NCBI RefSeq assembly: GCF_002272135.1
Contig: NZ_NPBF01000021.1
Coordinates: 62,001-126,000 of the forward strand
Length of the DNA stretch: 64,000 bases
Source of the DNA: Virgibacillus sp. 7505
GTDB lineage: Bacteria > Bacillota > Bacilli > Bacillales > Amphibacillaceae
Reading direction: 5' to 3'
Positions 7,994 to 17,100 of the stretch are shown piece by piece. Numbering within the stretch: position 1 is the first letter of the stretch; each line of letters begins with the position of its first letter. The notes below the pieces were generated by a model that did no database searches, was not told where the DNA came from, and saw only the letters and a program-made list of their open reading frames with translations. The translations under genes and the position numbers were made by a program.

Positions 7994-8290
7994 ATGTCAG
8001 GACAAATTCGCATGACCCCTGAGCAGTTACAAAACCATGCAAAGAGATATGGTAAGGGTTCTCAAACAATTGATGACGTTCTTACAGATCTAAGTAATCT
8101 GCAGGTACAACTTCGTTCAGAGTGGGAAGGTAGAGCTTTCGATCGTTTTGATGATCAATTCATCCAATTGAAGCCTAAAGTTCAAGAGTTCTCCCAGCTT
8201 ATGCTAGATATCCAGCAGCAGCTCGAGAAAACAGCTCAAGCAGTACAAGAGCAGGACGAAGCACTATCACAAAACTTCGGATTCAGATAA
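7994..8290 (+). CDS. esxA: WXG100-family type VII secreted protein EsxA (YukE)
   Basis: A 98-residue helical hairpin protein with the WXG motif as W44-E45-G46 in SEWEGRAFDRFDDQF, the expected central position, and no signal peptide. EsxA/YukE is the small secreted component of the T7SSb machine, forming a dimer exported by EssC. It opens the locus, with all core genes following on the same strand. The long hairpin after it suggests that esxA mRNA is kept at a higher level than the downstream genes. The final motif (ALSQNFGF) differs from the Mycobacterium YxxxD signal, as usual in Firmicutes. Confidence 0.95.
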   Translation: MSGQIRMTPEQLQNHAKRYGKGSQTIDDVLTDLSNLQVQLRSEWEGRAFDRFDDQFIQLKPKVQEFSQLMLDIQQQLEKTAQAVQEQDEALSQNFGFR

Positions 8291-8335
8291 GCACCCAAAT
8301 GGCTGCTGTTTGACCGTCGCATGACACGACAGGGT

Positions 8336-8365
8336 GGGCTGCATGACGCATGCGTTATGTAGCCC
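8336..8365 (+). other. Long hairpin between esxA and esaA
   Basis: A 30-nt near-perfect inverted repeat (GGGCTGCAT-G-ACGC / GCGT-T-ATGTAGCCC) 46 nt after esxA. No T-run follows directly (the next bases are AATTACTG and then an A-run), so it is not a standard terminator; it may be a processing or 3'-end stabilising structure that lifts esxA over the machine genes (inference). Confidence 0.6.
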
Positions 8366-8469
8366 AATTACTGTAAAAAAACAAGTTTTGTGTATCATCC
8401 ATCATCACCATAAACGATACTTGAAAACACATACTATACAAACTGGAGACACCAGGAGTTGAGAATACA

Positions 8470-11400
8470 TTGAAAAAGTTTGATAAAAGATGGATTTTAT
8501 TTTTAGTACTTATCGTATTGCTAGCGTCTGGTTTATCTTACTTAACCTTGCACCAGGAAACGACGAAGACCGCGGAACAGCCGCAAACCCAGAATATGTC
8601 GGTTGCACTTGTAAATGAAGACCAAGGTTCTACGTTTAATGGTACCGAGCTTGCTTTCGGGGATGCCTTTGTCAATTCGGTTAGTGAGAATGAGAATCAT
8701 GAGTGGTTCGTTGTAAGTCGGGGAGTTGCGGAAAGCGGCTTGAAGAATAATACATACGATATGATGATCGTAATTCCCAATGACTTTTCGGAGAAATCAC
8801 TCAATATCACTGCTGAAGCACCTGAGCAAGTAGTGCTGCAGTATAAGATCAATGCATCTGAAAATCCGCGTATGAAGGAAGAAGCGGAGAAAACAGCAAG
8901 TGATATCCTGAATGATTTTAACAGAAGAGTCATTGATGTGTATTTTGCCAGCATCATCGGGAATCTGCAGAATGCACAGGATAGCATTGGTCAGATGGTC
9001 AACCGTCAAGCGGCATATACGAATTCCTATAACTCAAATGTGTTCCAGCCATTGTCTGGCTATACCGATCAATTCGGTATGGTAAGAGACAATACCGAAG
9101 TTTCAAAAGAAAGCTTCACAAGTTTCGGTGAGCTACTGGCTTCCTATGAAGATCAGCTAGTTGACGAAACGCAGCTCGGAGAAGACTTCGTCAGCAACCT
9201 GGAAGAAGTGATGAGTTTAAAAGAAACGAATAACACGGAACTTGTAAACTTCCAGGATCAAATCAATCAATTCAGTCAAGGTTTGACGGCTGGGGAAGTC
9301 GACCAGCGACTGGATCAGCTTGTTGCTGCTAATGAAGCAATTAACCGTCAATTCGCAGCAAGTCAGCAGAATGCTGTTGATACAGTTATGAACCGTCCAG
9401 TTACATCATTAAATACGACTAATATCTATTCGGGTTCTGTATCACTACAGCAGCAGCTGCAGGATTCCTCTAGAAGAGTTGCAGCCTTACAGCAGGATAT
9501 TGATGCGTATCTGACGGAAAGTAATGAGCAATTCCGGGCTAAGATTGAGGATAGAATCAGGAATACGATTGAGGAAGAGCTTGATGAAGATCAGTATTTA
9601 AATATCAACGCGCTGTTTGAAGACCCTAATCAAGTTGCTGTTAATAGAATTAACCGAGCTATTGGAAAGCTGCCTTCTTTGAATATTGAAGATTTTCAAA
9701 ATGTAGGCTTGCCTGATAGTACAGTAAATGAGATTACGAATGTCATTGCAATGACAGAAAAATATCAGGATGAAATTAAGAATGTAAACATTGATCGGGA
9801 TCCTTCCCCTATTTTGAAAGATGAATTTGACAGATTGAATGAGAAGCTGACAGGAGAAGGTGTTCAGGTAACAGATAGTGTCAACATTCCTGAAAATAAA
9901 AAAGAAGGTCAGATTTTCCGTTTACAAGTTCCAGAAGGCTTCACTGTCAGTCATTTAGGAATCCAGCTCCCAGGTGAAGCGGAGCAGTCTTACACAGGAG
10001 CAATGGAAAGTGGTGAAGTAAAATTACCAGCCAACCGTGAGGGCGAATTTAAGGTAAATCTCACGCTACGGAAGGAACAAGGAAGCTTCGATGTTTACAA
10101 GCCCATCGATTGGAGCTGGTCTCTAGAGCAGAAGGATTTAGGAGACGTAGATAAACCAGATGATTTGGCTTATGCACCCACAAAAGGAAATCTGCTCGCA
10201 ACGACCCAAATCAAAAAAGACGATAACCAGCCAGCTCAAGAGGATGCGATTACCGAAGATACACCTGCAGAAGATACACCATCTGATGATGGAGAAAATG
10301 ATCAAACTTCGCCTGATGAAGGAAACCAGCCTAATGAAGAAAATGCTGAAACTCCAATAACTCCGCCTGATAATGATCAGGGTGAAAACCCAGGTGATGG
10401 AGGAAACGATCAGCCAAGTGAACCAGGTGAGGGTGAAGAACCAGGAGATCCCAACGAACAGCCAGGCAGTGATAAACCAGATGAAGAAGATAAAGATGAG
10501 CCTGAGAAGCTCTATATCAAAGACAATATCATCGAGCATCAAATCAGTACGCCTGTAGAAGACTTGGATGATACGACTGAGACATTGATTCGCACTGTGA
10601 CAAATACAATCACTGCTTATCAAGAACTTGGCTCACTATACGAAAGTTATTATGGTTTTGGATTGCATGGACTACCAGATAATTTTAGTTCCGCAAGCTT
10701 AAATGATTTGGCTACCAATGACTCCCTGTATTACTTATTTAAGAAAAAAGACATTAAGGATCTTCTTGCTGGCTACATGACAAACCAAATCACTGGCAGC
10801 GTCACAGAACAGCTTCAAACACCAGCGGAAGCATTCCGTAAGCAAGTAGGAGACTACCAGTCGCGGGTGCAGCAAGCTATCGCAGATGCTGATACACTAA
10901 CTGGCCAGGTTGCCGCAACGACTGAGCAAGCAGCGGTCTTGAATGACAATGTCAGCCAGACATTAGAAGATGTAGCAGCATGGCGCGAACAAATGATGAC
11001 GGTACTGGATGGTCAAACAGAAATCCAAACGAATGCTCAGGGTGAGCAGGAAGCTGTCCTGACATTGGGCAGTGAATTCCAGCCGCTTTTGATGTCGAGT
11101 CAGTCATTAGCTGAGCAAGCACAAAGTAATACGAATACAGCAGATCAAGTATACGAAACCTTTGATAGTATCGATACGCAAGCTAGAGAAATCGAAGAGA
11201 GCGGTACAAATCTAGTTAGCGATGCGGAGACGCTTGCTTCCAATCTGACAGACAAGCTGTCGGATGATCAGAACTTCACGGAGAACTTCACGGAAGTGCT
11301 GGCAAACAGCCGAGTCGGTGACAGGCAGAATGAAAATCTATATGATTTCCTTTCCAATCCTGTCCAGACGAGCAATGAAGGTACGATAGCAGCACAAGCC

Positions 11401-12003
11401 GAGACGATTTTCACGCCTTATTATCTAGTGCTGATCAGTTTCATTGTCGTTCTCTTCACGGCTTATGTCATCTCTACGTTGCATATGAGACGAAAACAGG
11501 ATGATCAATTTGCATCAGATATATCACTAATGGTACAGCATGCACCAATCACTATCATTACAGCGGGTATAGGTCTGTTGGAAGGTATCGTCATTGGTAT
11601 TGTATCAAGCTACTATTTGCCAATTGACGATTTGAACAAACTGCAATTGACAGCTGTCATGGCTCTCCTTATCACGGCGATGCTGTTGATAGCGACATAC
11701 TTGTTAAGACAGATGAAAATGATCGGAATGTTCATCCTGCTGGCGATATTCAGTTTGTATCTGTTCTTTACAGATGCGATCGGTACAGCAAGCACAGCAT
11801 TCCCGACAATTGAGAAGTTTTCTCCTCTGCAGTACATGGAAACATTCATGCTTCGTATTGTAGAAGGCTCGGTCAACTATGTTGTTGCGATATTTGCACT
11901 GGTCATCGTAGCGGCTGTAGGTGCCTTAGCCAACCTATTGGTCATTAGCCAATCGGATAAAGGAGTAGATAATGCCGATGACAACCAAACGGAAGCTGGT
12001 TGA
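8470..12003 (+). CDS. esaA: Type VII secretion protein EsaA (YueB)
   Basis: A 1177-residue membrane protein with the EsaA layout: one N-terminal transmembrane helix (about 8-27), a very long extracellular part rich in coiled coil, and a cluster of about five C-terminal helices (about 985-1165). Start is TTG at 8470, 11 nt after AGGAG. Residues ~578-690 form a low-complexity acidic segment rich in D, E, N, P and G that looks like a flexible spacer, probably cell-wall spanning. EsaA projects through the wall and is needed for T7SSb secretion; in B. subtilis the homologue YueB is the phage SPP1 receptor. essA overlaps its 3' end by 32 nt. Confidence 0.93.
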   Translation: MKKFDKRWILFLVLIVLLASGLSYLTLHQETTKTAEQPQTQNMSVALVNEDQGSTFNGTELAFGDAFVNSVSENENHEWFVVSRGVAESGLKNNTYDMMIVIPNDFSEKSLNITAEAPEQVVLQYKINASENPRMKEEAEKTASDILNDFNRRVIDVYFASIIGNLQNAQDSIGQMVNRQAAYTNSYNSNVFQPLSGYTDQFGMVRDNTEVSKESFTSFGELLASYEDQLVDETQLGEDFVSNLEEVMSLKETNNTELVNFQDQINQFSQGLTAGEVDQRLDQLVAANEAINRQFAASQQNAVDTVMNRPVTSLNTTNIYSGSVSLQQQLQDSSRRVAALQQDIDAYLTESNEQFRAKIEDRIRNTIEEELDEDQYLNINALFEDPNQVAVNRINRAIGKLPSLNIEDFQNVGLPDSTVNEITNVIAMTEKYQDEIKNVNIDRDPSPILKDEFDRLNEKLTGEGVQVTDSVNIPENKKEGQIFRLQVPEGFTVSHLGIQLPGEAEQSYTGAMESGEVKLPANREGEFKVNLTLRKEQGSFDVYKPIDWSWSLEQKDLGDVDKPDDLAYAPTKGNLLATTQIKKDDNQPAQEDAITEDTPAEDTPSDDGENDQTSPDEGNQPNEENAETPITPPDNDQGENPGDGGNDQPSEPGEGEEPGDPNEQPGSDKPDEEDKDEPEKLYIKDNIIEHQISTPVEDLDDTTETLIRTVTNTITAYQELGSLYESYYGFGLHGLPDNFSSASLNDLATNDSLYYLFKKKDIKDLLAGYMTNQITGSVTEQLQTPAEAFRKQVGDYQSRVQQAIADADTLTGQVAATTEQAAVLNDNVSQTLEDVAAWREQMMTVLDGQTEIQTNAQGEQEAVLTLGSEFQPLLMSSQSLAEQAQSNTNTADQVYETFDSIDTQAREIEESGTNLVSDAETLASNLTDKLSDDQNFTENFTEVLANSRVGDRQNENLYDFLSNPVQTSNEGTIAAQAETIFTPYYLVLISFIVVLFTAYVISTLHMRRKQDDQFASDISLMVQHAPITIITAGIGLLEGIVIGIVSSYYLPIDDLNKLQLTAVMALLITAMLLIATYLLRQMKMIGMFILLAIFSLYLFFTDAIGTASTAFPTIEKFSPLQYMETFMLRIVEGSVNYVVAIFALVIVAAVGALANLLVISQSDKGVDNADDNQTEAG

Positions 12004-12475
12004 TTTGGCGTTCATATTCACCATTATTCTGCTGATACTTCTACCTATAGAAGTATCAGCAGAATCTAATTCTGATGAAAATGAACGTGGAAGTCTGCAG
12101 ATGCAAATCGACCGTATACAAAAGGAAAAAGATGTTGGGACAGATAACCAGGAAACGGAGAAGGAAAAAGTTTTCCCAGGACTATTCAATGAGGAAACGA
12201 CAGATGAAATTCAGCAAAAAGCGGAAGGCAAAAGAGCGGATGTAGAATCATTGCGAGATAGTGTTTTTACACTGGACATCAATAAGCAATCTTCATTAGA
12301 GGAAGTGCAGGATACATTATTTACCGCAGACTATACCTCTGAAGCTGCCAGTGGTCAGAAGGCAGCGGATCAAGCTGATGCGGATTCCGGTAATGGAGTA
12401 CTTTATTTCCTGATCGGAATAGCGCTCGCGTTATGCATCGGTTTATATATGATGATGCGAAAATTATTAGACTAG
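11972..12475 (+). CDS. essA: Type VII secretion protein EssA
   Basis: A 167-residue protein with an N-terminal hydrophobic segment (about 12-30, possibly cleaved after VSA) and a C-terminal helix (about 141-159) ending in a short positive tail, with a charged extracytoplasmic region between. Size, topology and position between esaA and esaB match EssA (YueC in B. subtilis), an integral component of the T7SSb apparatus with no known enzymatic activity. It overlaps esaA by 32 nt; an AAAGGAG ribosome site is upstream of the ATG. Sequence conservation in this family is low, so the call is partly positional. Confidence 0.85.
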   Translation: MPMTTKRKLVDLAFIFTIILLILLPIEVSAESNSDENERGSLQMQIDRIQKEKDVGTDNQETEKEKVFPGLFNEETTDEIQQKAEGKRADVESLRDSVFTLDINKQSSLEEVQDTLFTADYTSEAASGQKAADQADADSGNGVLYFLIGIALALCIGLYMMMRKLLD

Positions 12476-12485
12476 GAGAAAGACG

Positions 12486-12740
12486 ATGGCCAACACGAAA
12501 CATATTAACGTCACGATGGACTTTCAATCTGTCAGCGGAGAAGGATCTGTCTATGACTTGCGAATCCCCACCCAACTAACGGTGAAGCAGCTGCTTCATC
12601 ACGTGATGGATACATTGCATATCGAAACAAATGACATTCATTCCACGATCAAGATCGTAACCAAGCATCTTGTTCTGGCGGATGATGACTATCTAAGAGA
12701 CTATCCAGTCACAGACGGCGATGTACTAGTAGTCTTATAA
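12486..12740 (+). CDS. esaB: Ubiquitin-like type VII secretion protein EsaB (YukD)
   Basis: An 84-residue cytosolic protein with the YukD ubiquitin-like fold pattern: beta strand HINVTMDFQS, DLRIPTQLTVKQLLHHV, and the C-terminal DDYLRDYPVTDGDVLVVL typical of the family. It ends without a diglycine, so no conjugation is expected. EsaB is an essential accessory factor of T7SSb. Ribosome site AGGAGA precedes the ATG by 8 nt; gene lies 10 nt after essA. Confidence 0.93.
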   Translation: MANTKHINVTMDFQSVSGEGSVYDLRIPTQLTVKQLLHHVMDTLHIETNDIHSTIKIVTKHLVLADDDYLRDYPVTDGDVLVVL

Positions 12741-12783
12741 AGTAAAGAGCCGTGTGTGCCAATTGTGAAGGAGCCAGCAAAAC

Positions 12784-14058
12784 ATGAATGAGAGAAAAAT
12801 AGAATTGGATAATGCTACATATACCCTGCAGCAGGATAAACAAACTATCCGGATAACAATGCCCAAATCACAAACCTCGGTAAAAGATATCCGGCAGCTT
12901 CATTTGATGCACCAACCTTCCGATCAGTTTGTACCTATGGAGGTACAAGAAGAGGAAGATACTTTAGCTTTCATCTACAACACCAATCCCAATCATAAAA
13001 AGTGGTCTGACGTCCAAAAGCTGCGCCAAGATGATAAACTGCGCATTTTGAACAATATTGGCAAACTTGAACGCTTTTTGTCCAGTCGGATCACGTTTTT
13101 CCTTCATCCTGACAATCTCGTCTTCGATGAGAACTTGATGCCGCAAGTGATTCATCGCGGTGTCCGTGAAATCGTACCCCCATTCGATATGCAGTCAGAG
13201 ACATTCCTTAAACAATATAAATGCTTGAGCATCGCCATGTTCTCGAAGAAATATTCATTCGATCAGCTTTATCATGGCTCACTTGAGAATGCAAATGAAT
13301 CAGATTTTGAGAAGAAGATCCAAAAGCTTGAAACGATTGATGCATTAAGACAATTCCTGCAAGAGAGCTATGCAAAGGAACAGAAAAAAACGGAAAAGAC
13401 GATGAGCTTTTTACCGACAAAACGTTTTAGGTTATATAAACGCTTATCCATCATCATGATTATCCTTAGTATTTTGCTGGCAACGCCGCTTGTTTACTTT
13501 GCGCTGATCAAGGACCCTTTCCAAGATAAGCAATTGGAAGCGCACGGTGAGTTCCTAGCGGACAATTACAATGACGTTATTTCAACTTTGGCAGAAGAGG
13601 ATCCGGAAAAGCTGCCGAGCCAGACAAAATATGCACTGGCATATTCCTATATCCAGGTAGAAGCTTTATCTGATGAAGAAAAAGAATCAATTTTAAAAAA
13701 TGTATCCTTGAACAGTGACCAAGATTATCTGCTTTATTGGATCTATAACGGTCGTGGAGAATTCGATACTTCCTTGAATAAAGCCAAGTATATTGATGAT
13801 CCGCAGCTGATTATCTACGGCTTGATCAAGAAAATCGAACAAGTGAAGAACAATCCGGATCTATCGGGTACGGATCGTGACAGACAAGTTGAAGATTTCC
13901 AAAATCAGCTGGATAAATTGCTGGAAGAATATAATATGGATCCACTTGGTGAGGAATCCGGTAGTGAAGCGGCACCTGATCAGGAAGCTGCAACAGAGGA
14001 ACAGCAAAACACTGAGGATCAAAATGCTGATGAGAATAAACAAGAAGAAAAGAAATGA
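12784..14058 (+). CDS. essB: Type VII secretion protein EssB (YukC)
   Basis: A 424-residue protein with a pseudokinase-like cytosolic N-terminal domain (about 1-210), a single transmembrane helix (about 221-243, LSIIMIILSILLATPLVYFAL) and a C-terminal extracytoplasmic helical domain, ending in an acidic Q/E/D-rich tail (about 388-424). EssB anchors the T7SSb core complex and contacts EssC. Ribosome site AAGGAG 10 nt upstream. The order esaB-essB-essC is the standard Bacillus arrangement. Confidence 0.94.
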   Translation: MNERKIELDNATYTLQQDKQTIRITMPKSQTSVKDIRQLHLMHQPSDQFVPMEVQEEEDTLAFIYNTNPNHKKWSDVQKLRQDDKLRILNNIGKLERFLSSRITFFLHPDNLVFDENLMPQVIHRGVREIVPPFDMQSETFLKQYKCLSIAMFSKKYSFDQLYHGSLENANESDFEKKIQKLETIDALRQFLQESYAKEQKKTEKTMSFLPTKRFRLYKRLSIIMIILSILLATPLVYFALIKDPFQDKQLEAHGEFLADNYNDVISTLAEEDPEKLPSQTKYALAYSYIQVEALSDEEKESILKNVSLNSDQDYLLYWIYNGRGEFDTSLNKAKYIDDPQLIIYGLIKKIEQVKNNPDLSGTDRDRQVEDFQNQLDKLLEEYNMDPLGEESGSEAAPDQEAATEEQQNTEDQNADENKQEEKK

Positions 14059-14102
14059 TGTCTTCAGCAATGGATGGAGTGCATAGAGAGGAAGAAGAAT
14101 AG

Positions 14103-17100
14103 ATGGCACATAAAACACTGCTCATAGCATATAAAGATAAACTGCATAAATGCCATTTGCCGGAACAAACCGGTCAGACCGTAATCATCGGGGATAGACG
14201 AAAGAATCAGGTGACGATAGCCGGACTGGCAACTGAATTAGAATTGGAATGGGACGGTCAACAGTTATTCTATCAACAAGAAGAGATTCGTACTGCGAAA
14301 CAAATAGGGGAACTGAAGCTCTATGTGATGGATGCGAATAAATACAACGTCTTTGATATAGCTGGCCAGCAATCTATCGCATTCGGTGAAGCGGCCTACA
14401 ATGATATCAATAAACCGCATTGGAAAGCCGATTTTGTACTTCTGCGTGAAACGGATAGGTCTGGTTTCCGCATAGATCTACAAAGCGGAAGCATGTATCA
14501 TAACTACCGGCTGCTCCAAGATGATGTGCTTGTGGAAGATGGAGATATCCTGTTTGTAGATGGCGTCATGATGACAATCTACACAGATACAATTGAAATC
14601 AACTCAAACGGAAGTTTGGATGCTTCGTTCATGGAACTGATCGGTCAAGAAAAACCCTACGGCGGGGAGTATCCGGACTATCATCGTTCTCCGCGCATCA
14701 TTTACCGGGAACCGGAGGAAAAGCGCACGATTGCCAAACCAGCCAATAAGCCTAGTAAGCCAAGCGAGCAATTGGCGAGGAATATTGTACCGCCGCTTGT
14801 CATGATAGCGGCTTTGGTCGCTATTTCACTGGTTCAGCCACGCGGGATTTTCATCATCGTTATGGTAATCGCCACTTTGGTTACGGTTATCTTCTCCATC
14901 ACGTCTTATGTGAAAAATGTGCGCAAATACAAAGAGGACATGAAACAAAGAGAAGCAACGTATAAGAGTTACCTAAAGAGAAAAACGAAGGAACTATATC
15001 ATGCAAGTGAAGAACAGCGACATGCACTGCATTACCACTATCCTGATGTTCAGAAAATATCTGAGATGGCAGCTGCTACAGAAGCACGTATTTATGAGAA
15101 AACACCTTACCACCACGATTTTTTGAACTTCCGTACAGGGTTAGGGCGCGTGGATACAAGCTTTGAGATTTCGTACAACGAGGAAGAATTCACACAGGAG
15201 CAAGATGATTTGGTAGATGAAGCAAGACATTTACTAGAACAGTTCAAAGAATTGCATGATGTTCCGGTCATAACGTCCCTGACGAAGGGACCGGTCGGTT
15301 ATATCGGGCAGAGAAAGCTTGTTCTGGAGCAGCTCCAGCTATTAGTGATGCAGCTTTCTTTATTCCACAGTTATCATGATTTGCAGTTCGTTACGATTTT
15401 TCCGGAAGAAGAAAAGCAAGAGTGGGATTGGATGCGCTGGCTGCCGCATGCAAGTGTGCGAGACATCAATGTTCGAGGCTTCATTTATCATGAACGTTCC
15501 CGCGACCAAGTACTCCATAGCTTGTATCAAGTGCTGAAAGAGCGGAAGCTGCAAGTAGATGAAAAAAGCAATTCGAATGAGAAGCTTTATTTCTCACCAC
15601 ATTATGTTGTCCTTATTACCGATGAAAAGCTGATATTGGATCATACAATCATGGAATTTTTCAATGAAGATCCAAGTCAATACGGCGTATCGCTAGTCTT
15701 CGTTCAAGATGTGATGCGGGCATTGCCGGAGCATGTGAAAACAGTCATCGATATCCGCGATAGCAATGACGGAAAGATCATCCTGGAAGAAGCTGAGCTC
15801 GTCAACAAAGCATTCAAACCAGATCATTTCCCGGAGGATTTCAACAAAGAAGCTGTCTCTCGGGCTTTGGCGCCATTGAACCATCTCCAAAACCTGAAGA
15901 ATTCCATTCCAGAACAAGTAACGTTCCTGGAGATGTATGGAGTAGAGAAGGTGGAGGAATTAGCGATACAAGCACGCTGGCGCAAAAATGAGACATACAA
16001 GACTCTTGCTGTACCACTTGGACTGCGAGGAAAAGAAGATATTGTCCAACTTAATCTTCATGAGAAAGCACATGGTCCGCACGGATTGGTAGCGGGTACG
16101 ACAGGATCTGGTAAATCGGAAATTATCCAGTCGTATATTCTTTCGCTTGCTGTAAACTTCCATCCTTATGAAGTAGCATTCCTCCTGATTGACTATAAAG
16201 GAGGGGGAATGGCAAATCTGTTCCGCAACCTGCCTCATTTGATGGGGACGATCACCAACTTGGATCGTGCACAATCAATGCGTGCTTTAGCTTCCATTAA
16301 AGCAGAGCTGCAAAAAAGACAGCGTCTGTTTGGCGAGTATAACGTCAACCATATTAACCAATATCAGAAGCTATTTAAACAAGGAAAAGCAGCTGAACCA
16401 ATGCCGCATTTATTCCTTATTTCAGATGAGTTCGCCGAGCTGAAGTCCGAACAGCCTGAGTTTATGAAGGAACTTGTTTCTACGGCCCGTATCGGTCGTT
16501 CCTTGGGTATCCACTTGATTCTTGCGACACAGAAGCCAAGCGGTGTAGTGGATGATCAAATTTGGTCCAACTCCAAGTTCAAGCTGGCATTGAAGGTACA
16601 GAATGCAAGCGATTCGAATGAAATTATCAAAACACCTGATGCAGCAGAAATCACACTGCCCGGCCGTGCTTATTTGCAAGTTGGAAACAATGAAATCTAT
16701 GAACTGTTCCAGAGTGCATGGAGCGGAGCAGACTATATTCCGGATAAAAACGATGAAGACCATGTGGATCTTACCATCTACAGCATCAATGATCTGGGGC
16801 AATATGACATCTTAACGGAAGATTTAAGCGGACTGGAGAAGAAGGAATCTATTGAAAAGATTCCGTCAGAGCTTGATGCCATCATTGATCATATTGCGGA
16901 TTACACAGAACAGCAGCGTATTGAACCTTTAGCACGTCCATGGCTGCCGCCTCTGCCAGAAAAGATTTTCGGGCCGGAACTTCACCCAGTTTCATTCCGC
17001 GATGCATGGAAAGAACCGAAAAAGCCTTTGGAGCTGATGATTGGTTTACTCGACCAGCCGGAAATGCAGCAGCAGATCCCATTGACGCTAAATCTATCCA

